Shown here one piece after another: positions 1 through 7,523 of a stretch of 19,321 nt of DNA. Origin of the DNA: Clostridiales bacterium (lineage in GTDB: Bacteria > Bacillota > Clostridia > Oscillospirales > JAAYXM01). Where the stretch lies: NCBI GenBank assembly GCA_012515925.1, contig JAAYXM010000084.1:1-19321 (forward strand), written 5' to 3'. The translations under genes were made by a program, and so were the position numbers. Within the stretch, counting starts at the first letter, position 1, and every line of letters starts with the position of its first letter. The notes under the pieces were generated by a model. That model searched no databases. It was given only the letters and a program-made list of their open reading frames with translations, and was not told where the DNA came from.

Positions 1-1249
1 CATAATATCCGCTCCGGAAGCCGAAAAAACAGTGACCGCGTTAGGCGAAATCCTCGCAGATATAGAGGACGGGAAAATCGAGTTTTCCGTTGACAACGAG
101 GATATCCATATGAATATCGAGCGGCTGCTGATACAGCGTATCGGCGAAACCGGCAAAAGGCTTCATACCGCGCGCAGTCGCAACGACCAGGTTGCCCTCG
201 ATTTGCGCATGAACTTAAAGAAAGAGGTCATCGCCGTCATTGAGCTCATACTAAACCTGCAAGACGCGCTCGCGGAAAAGGCAGCGCAGAACACGCTTAC
301 GGTCATGCCGGGCTATACGCACCTGCAGCGCGCGCAGCCCACGACCGCCGCGCATCATTTCATGGCATACGCGGAGATGTTCAAGCGCGACATAACGCGG
401 CTTGAGGACTGTTACAGGCGTATGGACGTTATGCCACTCGGAAGCGGCGCCCTCGCCGGCACCACATACCCGATAGACAGGCATTTCGTTGCGGAGCGGT
501 TAGGGTTTAAAAGCGTTACCGAAAACTCGATTGACGGCGTTTCGGACAGGGATTTCGTCATTGAGCTCATAAGCGCGCTTTCCATAATAATGATGCATTT
601 ATCGAGGTTCTCCGAGGAGATTATACTCTGGTGCTCATGGGAGTTTTCGTTTGTCGAGCAGGACGACGCGTACTCCACCGGCTCGTCGATTATGCCTCAG
701 AAGAAAAACCCGGACGTCGCGGAGCTTGTGCGCGGCAAAACCGGGCGCGTGTACGGCTCGCTTGTCGCGCTGCTGACGGTCATGAAGGGTCTGCCGCTTG
801 CTTACAATAAGGATATGCAGGAGGACAAGGAGGCCGTTTTCGACGCTGTGGATACCGTCAGGCAGTGTCTTGAGGTGTTCACACCGATGTTCGAAAAGCT
901 CGCAATCAAGAAGGACAGTATGCGCCGCGCCGCGTCCGGCGGGTTTATAAACGCGACGGACTGCGCGGATTATCTTGTTAAAAAGGGTATGCCGTTTCGG
1001 GAGGCGTATATGATTGTCGGGCGGCTCGTGACAATGTGCATAAAGCTCGACGAAAACTTAGAAACCCTGACGCTCAAGGATTTCCGGGCGGTTTCCGACG
1101 CGTTTGAGGATGATATATACGACGCGCTCGACTTAAGGACCTGCGTCAACGGCAGAAACGTCCGCGGGGGGCCCGCGGCGGTCGAGGTTGAAAGGCAGAT
1201 AAATAAACTCCGCGAATTTATCGCCGAAAGGAGAACCAAAAATGATTAA
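1..1249 (+). CDS. argH: Argininosuccinate lyase, 5' end cut off by the window
   Basis: Splits argininosuccinate into arginine and fumarate, the last step of arginine synthesis, in the cytoplasm. The reading frame is open from base 2, so the GTG at 32 is internal. By comparison with the family about 50 N-terminal residues lie upstream of the window. Family motifs are clear: an HTARSRNDQV stretch near 166-195, a MPGYTHLQRAQP segment near 304-339, and the fumarase/lyase signature GSSIMPQKKNPD near 682-717, whose flexible loop carries the catalytic serine. The C-terminal domain is complete to the TAA at 1247-1249. The last eight bases overlap the argC start, so the two are probably translationally coupled. 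argG is not visible and may lie upstream. The identification is secure; only the true start is unknown. Confidence 0.97.
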   Translation, partial: IISAPEAEKTVTALGEILADIEDGKIEFSVDNEDIHMNIERLLIQRIGETGKRLHTARSRNDQVALDLRMNLKKEVIAVIELILNLQDALAEKAAQNTLTVMPGYTHLQRAQPTTAAHHFMAYAEMFKRDITRLEDCYRRMDVMPLGSGALAGTTYPIDRHFVAERLGFKSVTENSIDGVSDRDFVIELISALSIIMMHLSRFSEEIILWCSWEFSFVEQDDAYSTGSSIMPQKKNPDVAELVRGKTGRVYGSLVALLTVMKGLPLAYNKDMQEDKEAVFDAVDTVRQCLEVFTPMFEKLAIKKDSMRRAASGGFINATDCADYLVKKGMPFREAYMIVGRLVTMCIKLDENLETLTLKDFRAVSDAFEDDIYDALDLRTCVNGRNVRGGPAAVEVERQINKLREFIAERRTKND

Positions 1250-2273
1250 AGCCGGAATAATCGGCGCTACGGGCTATGCCGGCGTCGAGCTTGTCCGCAT
1301 ACTGTTAAACCACCCGTTTGTCGAGCTTGCCGCTATAAGCTCTGTATCGTTTGAGGGCAAAAAGATTTCCGAGATTTACCCGTCACTTTACGGGGTTTAC
1401 GATGAAACTCTTTCCGACGGCGATACGGTCATCAAAAAATCCGATGTTGTGTTCGCGAGCCTGCCCCACGGGATTTCGCAGCCTCTTGCCAAGGCGTGTC
1501 TCGGCGCGGGCAAGATATTCATAGATCTGGGCGCGGATTTCCGTCTGCGCGACGAGGATACATACCGCAAGTGGTATGACGGCGGGTTTGACGACAAGAC
1601 GCTTCATGAAAAGGCGGTATACGGTCTGCCCGAGATATACGCCGGAAGCATTAAAAACGCTAAGCTCATCGCGAACCCCGGCTGTTATCCGACCTCAGCC
1701 GCACTTGCCCTGTATCCCGGGCTGCTGATGGGGGTCTGCGAGAAGACCGGAATAATAATCGATTCGAAATCCGGCGCTACGGGCGCGGGGCGCGGGCTCG
1801 CTTTAAATACACATTTCGCGGAACTAAACGAGGGATTTTCCGCGTACAAGGCGGGCGTCCACAGACATTCGCCCGAAATCGAGCAGACACTGTCCGATAT
1901 CGCGGGCGAGAGGATAAGCATTACGTTTGTGCCGCACCTTCTGCCCGTAAACCGCGGGATACTGACAACGGTATACGCGAAAAACAAGGGGTTTTCCCTT
2001 TCGCGCATACACGAGGTATATTCGGATTTCTATAAGGACGCGGCGTTCGTCAAGGTGTTAAACCCCGGCGAATACGCGAACATCAAAAACGTACGCATGA
2101 CAAACATGTGCCACATATCGCTCCATTTGGACGAGCACACGGACACGATTATAATAACCTCCGCGATAGACAACATGGTTAAAGGCGCGGCGGGTCAGGC
2201 GGTTCAGAACTTAAACATTGTTTTCGGGCTGCCCGAGGACGAGGGGCTCAAAGGCACGGCTCCATCATTTTAA
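1242..2273 (+). CDS. argC: N-acetyl-gamma-glutamyl-phosphate reductase
   Basis: Reduces N-acetylglutamyl-5-phosphate with NADPH to the semialdehyde, third step of ornithine synthesis. The 343-residue length is normal. The Rossmann motif GIIGATGYAGVELVRIL is at residues 5-21. The catalytic cysteine is Cys148 in IANPGCYPTSAAL, followed by a SGATGAGRGL segment. The ATG at 1242 lies inside the end of argH (8-base overlap), and an AAAGGAG ribosome binding site sits at 1227-1233 within argH. It is followed after 24 bases by argJ. No anomalies seen. Confidence 0.97.
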   Translation: MIKAGIIGATGYAGVELVRILLNHPFVELAAISSVSFEGKKISEIYPSLYGVYDETLSDGDTVIKKSDVVFASLPHGISQPLAKACLGAGKIFIDLGADFRLRDEDTYRKWYDGGFDDKTLHEKAVYGLPEIYAGSIKNAKLIANPGCYPTSAALALYPGLLMGVCEKTGIIIDSKSGATGAGRGLALNTHFAELNEGFSAYKAGVHRHSPEIEQTLSDIAGERISITFVPHLLPVNRGILTTVYAKNKGFSLSRIHEVYSDFYKDAAFVKVLNPGEYANIKNVRMTNMCHISLHLDEHTDTIIITSAIDNMVKGAAGQAVQNLNIVFGLPEDEGLKGTAPSF

Positions 2274-2297
2274 AAAGCGGAATCGGAGGTAATCGAT

Positions 2298-3518
2298 ATG
2301 GAATATAAGAAAACTGCCGGAAATGTCTGCGCGCCGAAGGGATTTACCGCGGCGGGAGTACATTGCGGCATCAGGAAAAACAGGAATAAGCTGGACCTTG
2401 CGCTTATTCTGGCGGAATGTGACTGCTCGGCCGCGGCCGTGTATACCACAAACCGGGTTAAGGCCGCGCCTATATACGTAACAATGGAAACCCTTGAAAA
2501 CGGCTGCGCTCGCGCGATAATATGCAACAGCGGAAACGCCAACGCGTGCGCGCCCAACGGGCTCGAGAACGCGCGCCGCATGCGTGAAGCGGCGGCAAAA
2601 GCGCTCGGCATTCCTGGCGGCGATGTAATCGTGTCCTCAACGGGCGTTATCGGCACCGAGCTTAACGTCTCCGTTATAGAGTCGGCCCTGCCCGCGATTT
2701 GCGGGGGTTTGTCCAAAAACGGCGGGAACGACGCGGCATACGCGATTATGACCACCGACACCGTACACAAGGAAATCGCAATCGAGCTTGAAGTCGGCGG
2801 AGTCCCGGTGAAAATCGGGGGGATTGCCAAGGGTTCGGGCATGATACACCCGAATATGGGTACGATGCTCGCGTTTATCACGACGGACGCGGCAATCACG
2901 CCGGATATTCTGCATGAGGCGCTTTCGGAGTGCACAAGAAAGACATTTAACCGCATCAGCGTTGACGGCGACACGTCCACAAACGACATGGCCTGCGTTC
3001 TCGCGTCGGGTCTCGCGGGAAACGCGCTTATAGAATGGAAGGACGATACGTACCTGGAGTTTTTAGGCGGGCTTAAATACGTGTGCGAGCACCTCGCGAA
3101 GTCAATCGCGGCGGACGGCGAGGGGGCTTCCCGCTTAATCGCCTGCGAGGTGACGGGCGCGCGCAGCGAGGAAGCCGCGGAGCGGCTTGCCAAGGCCGTC
3201 ATATCCTCGTCACTCGTTAAAACCGCGCTGTTCGGCGCGGACGCGAACTGGGGGCGCGTTATCTGCGCGATGGGCTATTCTAAGGCGCCTTTCAGGCCCG
3301 AGTTCGTCGATATGGCGTTTTCTTCGTCAAAGGGCAGAATACAGGTATGCAGGGACGGCGCCGGTCTTGTGTTCGACGAGGCACTCGCGAAGGAAATCCT
3401 GAGCGAGAAGGAAATAGCGATTAACGTTGCTTTAAGCGAGGGCGATGCACACGCCACCGCGTGGGGCTGCGACCTGACTTACGATTATGTACGGATAAAC
3501 GGGGATTACAGGACTTAA
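2298..3518 (+). CDS. argJ: Ornithine acetyltransferase / bifunctional ArgJ
   Basis: Transfers the acetyl group from N-acetylornithine to glutamate, recycling acetyl and giving ornithine (the cyclic pathway). Some ArgJ enzymes also acetylate glutamate from acetyl-CoA; the sequence alone does not settle which type this is. The 406 residues match the family. ArgJ cuts itself before a threonine that becomes the new N-terminal nucleophile. Here the site is Gly188-Thr189 in GMIHPNMGTMLAF, where many relatives have Ala-Thr. Other family blocks include ICNSGNANACA (residues 75-85) and SVDGDTSTNDM. Start ATG 2298 has a strong CGGAGGT site at 2284-2290. The presence of argJ means argE is not needed and that NAG kinase, not argA, is the likely feedback point. 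Confidence 0.97.
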   Translation: MEYKKTAGNVCAPKGFTAAGVHCGIRKNRNKLDLALILAECDCSAAAVYTTNRVKAAPIYVTMETLENGCARAIICNSGNANACAPNGLENARRMREAAAKALGIPGGDVIVSSTGVIGTELNVSVIESALPAICGGLSKNGGNDAAYAIMTTDTVHKEIAIELEVGGVPVKIGGIAKGSGMIHPNMGTMLAFITTDAAITPDILHEALSECTRKTFNRISVDGDTSTNDMACVLASGLAGNALIEWKDDTYLEFLGGLKYVCEHLAKSIAADGEGASRLIACEVTGARSEEAAERLAKAVISSSLVKTALFGADANWGRVICAMGYSKAPFRPEFVDMAFSSSKGRIQVCRDGAGLVFDEALAKEILSEKEIAINVALSEGDAHATAWGCDLTYDYVRINGDYRT

Positions 3519-3528
3519 AAAGCCTTTA

Positions 3529-3573
3529 ACGGATTGCCGGCGAAATCCGTATATTAACTGTAAACTTCGCCGG
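3529..3573 (+). promoter_or_regulatory. Two mutually exclusive hairpins covering the argB ribosome binding site
   Basis: The argJ-argB gap contains two perfect stems that cannot form together. Hairpin A pairs ACGGATT (3529-3535) with AATCCGT (3544-3550), loop of 8. Hairpin B pairs CCGGCGAA (3537-3544) with TTCGCCGG (3566-3573), loop of 21. The left arm of B lies in the loop and closing base of A. The right arm of B overlaps the GGAG (3572-3575) that serves the GTG start at 3582. A would leave the site free and B would hide it. A switch in argB translation is an inference; the pairings are seen directly. Confidence 0.5.
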
Positions 3574-3581
3574 AGAAACGG

Positions 3582-4454
3582 GTGTCAAGAATGAATATAA
3601 ATATCGAGCGCGCGCAGGTACTTATCGAGGCGCTGCCGTATATTCAGAAGTACTATAAAAAAACCGTCGTAATCAAGTACGGCGGGAACGCGATGACAAC
3701 CTGCGAGTTAAAGCGCGCGGTTATAAGCGATATCGTACTGCTTTCGCTTGTCGGAATAAATGTCGTCGTGGTTCACGGCGGCGGGCCGGAAATCAGCGAA
3801 ATGGTCAGAAAAATCGGCAAGGAGCCGAAATTCATCAACGGGCTGCGCTATACGGACCCGGAGACCATGGATATCGTCCAGATGTCCTTATGCGGCAAGG
3901 TAAACAAGGACCTTGTGTCTATTATAAACAATATGGGCGGCAGCGCCGTAGGGCTTTGCGGCGTTGACGGCGGCATGTTAAGAGCGGTTAAGCTTACGCG
4001 TGACGGCACCGATTACGGGTATGTGGGCGAGATTACCGAAGTCTCGACGACCATGATTACCGATGTTACGGACAAGGGTTACATCCCGGTCATAGCCACT
4101 GTCGCGCAGGGGATTGACGACGACTGCCTGTATAACGTCAACGCGGACACAGCCGCGGCGAAAATCGCGGCGGAGCTTCGCGCGGAAAAGCTTATCCTTT
4201 TGACTGACGTCCGCGGCATTCTGCGCGCCCCGAAGGACGAAAGCAGCCTTATCCCGGTTATCAGCCTTGCGGATGTGCCCGGGCTTATCAGGGACGGGAT
4301 TATCCAGGGCGGCATGATACCTAAGCTCGAATGCTGCGTCGACGCGATAAAAAGCGGCGTCGGGCGCGCGCATATACTCGACGGCAGGATTGAGCATTCG
4401 ATATTAATCGAAATGCTGTCGAACGAGGGTATCGGCACAATGCTTGTAAACTAA
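3582..4454 (+). CDS. argB: N-acetylglutamate kinase, arginine-sensitive type
   Basis: Phosphorylates N-acetylglutamate with ATP, the committed step when acetyl is recycled by ArgJ. The 290 residues carry the amino-acid-kinase motifs VIKYGGNAM, VVVHGGGPEI, NVNADTAAAKIAAEL and GGMIPKLE. An N-terminal helix containing EALPYIQKYY precedes the first strand. This extension is typical of hexameric, arginine-inhibited kinases (Pseudomonas, Thermotoga) and is missing from the arginine-insensitive E. coli enzyme, so feedback inhibition by arginine is inferred. Start choice: GTG 3582 has GGAG at 3572-3575 with a 6-base spacer. ATG 3591, three codons later, would need the weaker GGGTG at 3581-3585 and is the alternative. 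The gap to argJ (63 bases) is the longest in the operon and holds the competing hairpins. Confidence 0.96.
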   Translation: MSRMNINIERAQVLIEALPYIQKYYKKTVVIKYGGNAMTTCELKRAVISDIVLLSLVGINVVVVHGGGPEISEMVRKIGKEPKFINGLRYTDPETMDIVQMSLCGKVNKDLVSIINNMGGSAVGLCGVDGGMLRAVKLTRDGTDYGYVGEITEVSTTMITDVTDKGYIPVIATVAQGIDDDCLYNVNADTAAAKIAAELRAEKLILLTDVRGILRAPKDESSLIPVISLADVPGLIRDGIIQGGMIPKLECCVDAIKSGVGRAHILDGRIEHSILIEMLSNEGIGTMLVN

Positions 4455-4476
4455 AAGAAGGACGTGTAATACTGTT

Positions 4477-5661
4477 ATGAATTCCGGGCAGATAAAAGAG
4501 CTTGACAAAGAATATATAATGCAGACGTACGGCAGGTTCCCGGCGGCCGTAACGCGGGGCGACGGCGCGCGCGTGTACGACCCCGAGGGACGCGAGTATA
4601 TCGATTTTTCAAGCGGTATCGGCGTCACGAGCGTGGGCTACGGGAATAAAAAATGGATAGCCGCCGTTACGGAGCAGGCGTCACGGCTCCCGCATATATC
4701 GAACCTGTTTTATACGGAGCCATCTACGGTTCTCGCGAAACGGCTCTGCGAGCTTAGCGGGCTTAAAAAGGTCTTCTTTTCAAATTCGGGCGCCGAAAGC
4801 AACGAGGGCGCGATAAAGCTCGCGAGAAAATACGGCTTTGACAAGTACGGCGCCGGGCGAAATCGCATTGTCACGCTTATAAACTCGTTTCACGGCAGGA
4901 CGATTTCGACCCTTGCCGCCACGGGGCAGGAGAGCTTCCATAACTTCTTCCACCCGTTTACCGACGGGTTCGATTACGTTCCCGCCGACGATTTTGAGGC
5001 TCTTAAGTCCGCCGTAAGCGACAAGGTGTGCGCGGTTTTAATCGAGCTTGTCCAGGGCGAGGGCGGCGTCAATGTACTGGATAAGGATTATGTGCGGAAG
5101 GTTTCGGAGCTTTGCGCCGAAAAGGATGTTTTGCTGATAGTCGACGAGGTTCAGACGGGTATCGGCAGGACGGGGACATTTTTCTGCTTCCAATGCTACG
5201 GTATTAAGCCGGATATCGTGACGGCCGCGAAGGGAATCGCGGGCGGTTTGCCTATGGGCGCGGTACTCGCGGGCGAGAAAACCGAAAACGTTCTCGGCGC
5301 GGGCACGCACGCTTCGACGTTCGGCGGAAACCCGATTTGCGCCGCCGCGGCAAACGCGGTGCTCGACATACTCGAGGGCGGTGTTCTGGCGGAGGTTACC
5401 GAAAAGGGCGAATATATACGCGAGAAAATATCCGAAATGAAGCTCCCGAAGGTTCTGGGTCTTCGCGGACTCGGGCTTATGATAGGTGTCGCGGTCGCGG
5501 AAAACAGCCATAAAAGTATTGTGTCAAAGCTTGTTGAGTCGGGGCTTTTGTGCATCAGCGCCGGGAAGGACGCTGTAAGGTTCCTGCCGCCGCTTACGAT
5601 AACCTGCGAGGAAATAGACGCGGGACTTGAGATTTTCCGCGGCGTGCTTTCGGAGATTTAG
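4477..5661 (+). CDS. argD: Acetylornithine aminotransferase
   Basis: PLP-dependent transamination of N-acetylglutamate semialdehyde to N-acetylornithine, with glutamate as amino donor. The 394 residues are normal for the family. Visible motifs are the phosphate-binding FFSNSGAESNEGAIKLARKYG region (residues 100-120), SFHGRT (137-142), the PLP-aspartate motif IVDEVQTGIGRTG (221-233), and the Schiff-base lysine Lys252 in TAAKGIAGGLPMG. The nearest ribosome binding site, AGAAGGA at 4456-4462, is 14 bases from ATG 4477, rather far, but the N-terminus MNSGQIKELDKEY is the usual one. It may also act in lysine synthesis (succinyl-DAP aminotransferase activity), as some ArgD enzymes do; nothing in the sequence decides that. 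Confidence 0.95.
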   Translation: MNSGQIKELDKEYIMQTYGRFPAAVTRGDGARVYDPEGREYIDFSSGIGVTSVGYGNKKWIAAVTEQASRLPHISNLFYTEPSTVLAKRLCELSGLKKVFFSNSGAESNEGAIKLARKYGFDKYGAGRNRIVTLINSFHGRTISTLAATGQESFHNFFHPFTDGFDYVPADDFEALKSAVSDKVCAVLIELVQGEGGVNVLDKDYVRKVSELCAEKDVLLIVDEVQTGIGRTGTFFCFQCYGIKPDIVTAAKGIAGGLPMGAVLAGEKTENVLGAGTHASTFGGNPICAAAANAVLDILEGGVLAEVTEKGEYIREKISEMKLPKVLGLRGLGLMIGVAVAENSHKSIVSKLVESGLLCISAGKDAVRFLPPLTITCEEIDAGLEIFRGVLSEI

Positions 5662-5678
5662 AAGGGGAGGACATCAAA

Positions 5679-6590
5679 ATGAAAAAGGATTTATTGAAGC
5701 TTATGGACTTAAGCCGAGAGGAAATACTTAAGATACTCGACACGGCTGACGAATTAAAGCAAAAACAGAAGAACAACATACCCCACGAGCTGCTGCGCGG
5801 GAAAGCCCTCGGAATGATTTTTCAGAAGTCCTCCACGCGCACCCGGGTATCCTTCGAGGTGGGCATGTTCCAGCTCGGCGGGCACGCGCTGTTTCTGTCC
5901 ACAAGCGATTTGCAGATGGGCAGGGGCGAATCCATCAAGGACACGGCGCGCGTGCTGTCAAGATACTGCGACGGGATAATGATTCGCACCTACGGCCAGT
6001 ACGAGGTTGAGGAACTCGCGAAGTACGCGTCCGTACCCGTTATAAACGGCCTTACGGACTTTGCGCACCCGTGTCAGGTTTTAGCCGACCTTATGACGGT
6101 GCGCGAGCGCTTCGGGCGGCTTGAGGGACTTAAGCTCTGCTATATCGGCGACGGGAACAACATGGCAAATTCCCTGATTGTCGGCGGTCTGAAATGCGGC
6201 ATGCACGTTTCGGTCGCGACGCCTCCGGATTACAAGCCGGATTCAAAGGTGCTCGAATTCGCTAAGAACCATAAAGGCTCGGATTTTCTGCTTACCGATG
6301 ATATATTCGAGGCCGCGCGCGGCGCTGACGTGCTTGTTACCGACGTCTGGGCGAGCATGGGTCAGGAGGGCGAGGCGGAAAAGCGCAGGCTCGCGTTTGC
6401 CGGATACAGGATAGACAAGGCGCTTCTTAAAACCGCGGGCAAAAACGCGATTGTGCTGCATTGCCTGCCCGCGCACAAGGGCGAGGAGATAACCGAGGAT
6501 GTGTTCGAGGAGCAAGCGCAGGTTATATTCGACGAGGCGGAAAACCGCCTGCACGCACAGAAAGCCGTTATGGTACTGTTAATGGGATAA
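5679..6590 (+). CDS. argF: Ornithine carbamoyltransferase
   Basis: Joins carbamoyl phosphate and ornithine to citrulline. The 303 residues contain all active-site blocks: carbamoyl-phosphate-binding STRTR at 52-56, HPCQ at 130-133, the ornithine-binding D-x-W-x-SMG at 222-228, and catalytic HCLP at 261-264. Start ATG 5679 has a strong GGGGAGG site at 5664-5670, 8 bases upstream. As the last gene of an anabolic operon and just before a terminator, it is the biosynthetic enzyme; no arcA or arcC gene is nearby to suggest arginine catabolism. Confidence 0.97.
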   Translation: MKKDLLKLMDLSREEILKILDTADELKQKQKNNIPHELLRGKALGMIFQKSSTRTRVSFEVGMFQLGGHALFLSTSDLQMGRGESIKDTARVLSRYCDGIMIRTYGQYEVEELAKYASVPVINGLTDFAHPCQVLADLMTVRERFGRLEGLKLCYIGDGNNMANSLIVGGLKCGMHVSVATPPDYKPDSKVLEFAKNHKGSDFLLTDDIFEAARGADVLVTDVWASMGQEGEAEKRRLAFAGYRIDKALLKTAGKNAIVLHCLPAHKGEEITEDVFEEQAQVIFDEAENRLHAQKAVMVLLMG

Positions 6591-6602
6591 CTGAATGTAT
6601 GT

Positions 6603-6650
6603 ATAAATGCCTCCGCACCTTCGTGCGGAGGCATTTATTATACGTTTTTC
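6603..6650 (+). terminator. Intrinsic terminator closing the arg operon
   Basis: A perfect 16-bp stem (6603-6618 with 6623-6638) around a CTTC loop lies 13 bases after the argF stop. The core is GCCTCCGCAC / GTGCGGAGGC flanked by A/T pairs, and a TTTTT run follows at 6645-6649. The A/T flanks could let it work in both directions, which would suit the minus-strand gene converging from the other side. Confidence 0.9.
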
Positions 6651-6653
6651 CCC

Positions 6654-6752
6654 GTCTACTGACTACTGACTACTGACAACTATTTCCTGACTACTACCCG
6701 CGCATCCCCCGTCTACTAGTGTCTAGTGTCTAGTGTCTAATGTCTGGTGTCT
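6654..6752. repeat. Two blocks of degenerate 7-bp tandem repeats
   Basis: Block 1 (6654-6695) reads as six heptads: GTCTACT, GACTACT, GACTACT, GACAACT, ATTTCCT, GACTACT. A 15-base spacer follows (6696-6710). Block 2 (6711-6752) is again six heptads: GTCTACT, three copies of AGTGTCT, then AATGTCT and GGTGTCT. Both blocks open with the same heptad, preceded by CCC (CCCGTCTACT at 6651-6660 and 6708-6717), and both are 42 bases long. Block 2 runs into the stop codon of the minus-strand phosphoribosyltransferase gene (complement of 6751-6753). They resemble short heptanucleotide repeats known from some bacterial intergenic regions; no function is evident. Confidence 0.8.
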
Positions 6753-7308
6753 ACAAGGGTTTCCCGTTACTGTCGAAGAGCGGGAGCTTTTCAAGGTATA
6801 TGATATCGTCCCGGGTGATGGCGTCGCCCTCGGCAAGAATAGCCATTTTCCCCGCGATGCTGCCGCCCACCTGACGGATAAGCTCCTCCACCGCGAAAAC
6901 GGATCCGCCGGTGCTGATAACGTCGTCCACAATCAGGACACGCCTGCCGCGGATAAGCTCCGCGTCCTCCCCGCCGATGCACAGAGTCTGCGTTTTTGCG
7001 GTGGATATTGACTTCACGTTAACTGTTTCAACGTCCTTCATATACAGCTTGGGCGCCTTGCGCGCAACAATGTATTTGTTCATTCCGGACTGGCGCGCCA
7101 TTTCGTGAATAAGCGGGATGCCCTTGGCCTCCGCCGTAATCATGATATCGTGCGGCGGGGCTTTTTTCAGAAGCTCCGCGGCGCAGTTTACGGTGAGCTC
7201 CACGTCCCCGAAAATTATAAACGCGGCGATTGAAATATTATCGTTTATCGGGCATATCGGCAGATTGCGATTTACCCCCGCAACGGTCAGATTGTAAAAA
7301 CCGTTCAT
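6751..7308 (-). CDS. Phosphoribosyltransferase of the adenine/purine type
   Basis: A 185-residue type I phosphoribosyltransferase. The PRPP-binding motif RVLIVDDVISTGGS is at about residues 123-136, with the two acidic residues and the TGG turn. The N-terminal part resembles the adenine phosphoribosyltransferase-like group (COG0503), which salvages purine bases with PRPP; the exact base cannot be read from the sequence. Start: ATG at 7308 has GAGGTG 9 bases upstream. A GTG four codons earlier (7320) lies inside that same ribosome binding site, so the ATG is preferred. The gene converges on the arg operon, is transcribed away from the SPOCS gene, and its stop codon falls at the edge of the heptad repeats. 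A regulatory PRPP-binding role is possible but unsupported. Confidence 0.85.
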   Translation of the reverse strand: MNGFYNLTVAGVNRNLPICPINDNISIAAFIIFGDVELTVNCAAELLKKAPPHDIMITAEAKGIPLIHEMARQSGMNKYIVARKAPKLYMKDVETVNVKSISTAKTQTLCIGGEDAELIRGRRVLIVDDVISTGGSVFAVEELIRQVGGSIAGKMAILAEGDAITRDDIIYLEKLPLFDSNGKPL

Positions 7309-7344
7309 TTGTATAAACACCTCGTCTTTTTCTATTTCATATCA

Positions 7345-7373
7345 ATTATATACGATAATTTCTTTTTATGCAA
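7345..7373 (-). promoter_or_regulatory. Promoter for the phosphoribosyltransferase gene
   Basis: On the minus strand TTGCAT (7373-7368) and a perfect TATAAT (7350-7345) are 17 bases apart, 37 bases before the chosen start codon. The -35 box is weak (3 of 6) but the -10 box and spacing are good. Confidence 0.6.
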
Positions 7374-7523
7374 AACAAAATTCGGTCGCTGTCTGTTCTG
7401 AACAAATGACGCTTATTTCTGTCCCTCGGGGGAGGAAGCCGACAATTACCCCTATGATTTACGCATACTTCATTCCCCGCATTAATATAATTAAATAAGT
7501 AATTAGCAAAAGGAGAGGAAATT

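Noticed and set aside
32..34. GTG as the argH start codon
   Set aside because: The frame is open to the left edge, the upstream residues fit ArgH, and no ribosome binding site precedes the GTG.
2270..3202. Long open frame (310 codons) on the minus strand opposite argJ
   Set aside because: argJ is certain on the plus strand. The opposite frame has no family resemblance and is a product of GC-biased third positions.
6651..6752. CRISPR array
   Set aside because: Units are 7 bp and contiguous, with no 20-40 bp repeat/spacer alternation and no cas genes.
7440..7500. Sigma-E or sigma-A promoter before the SPOCS gene
   Set aside because: CATACTT (7464-7470) and TATAAT (7486-7491) are present, but neither has a convincing -35 partner at the right distance.
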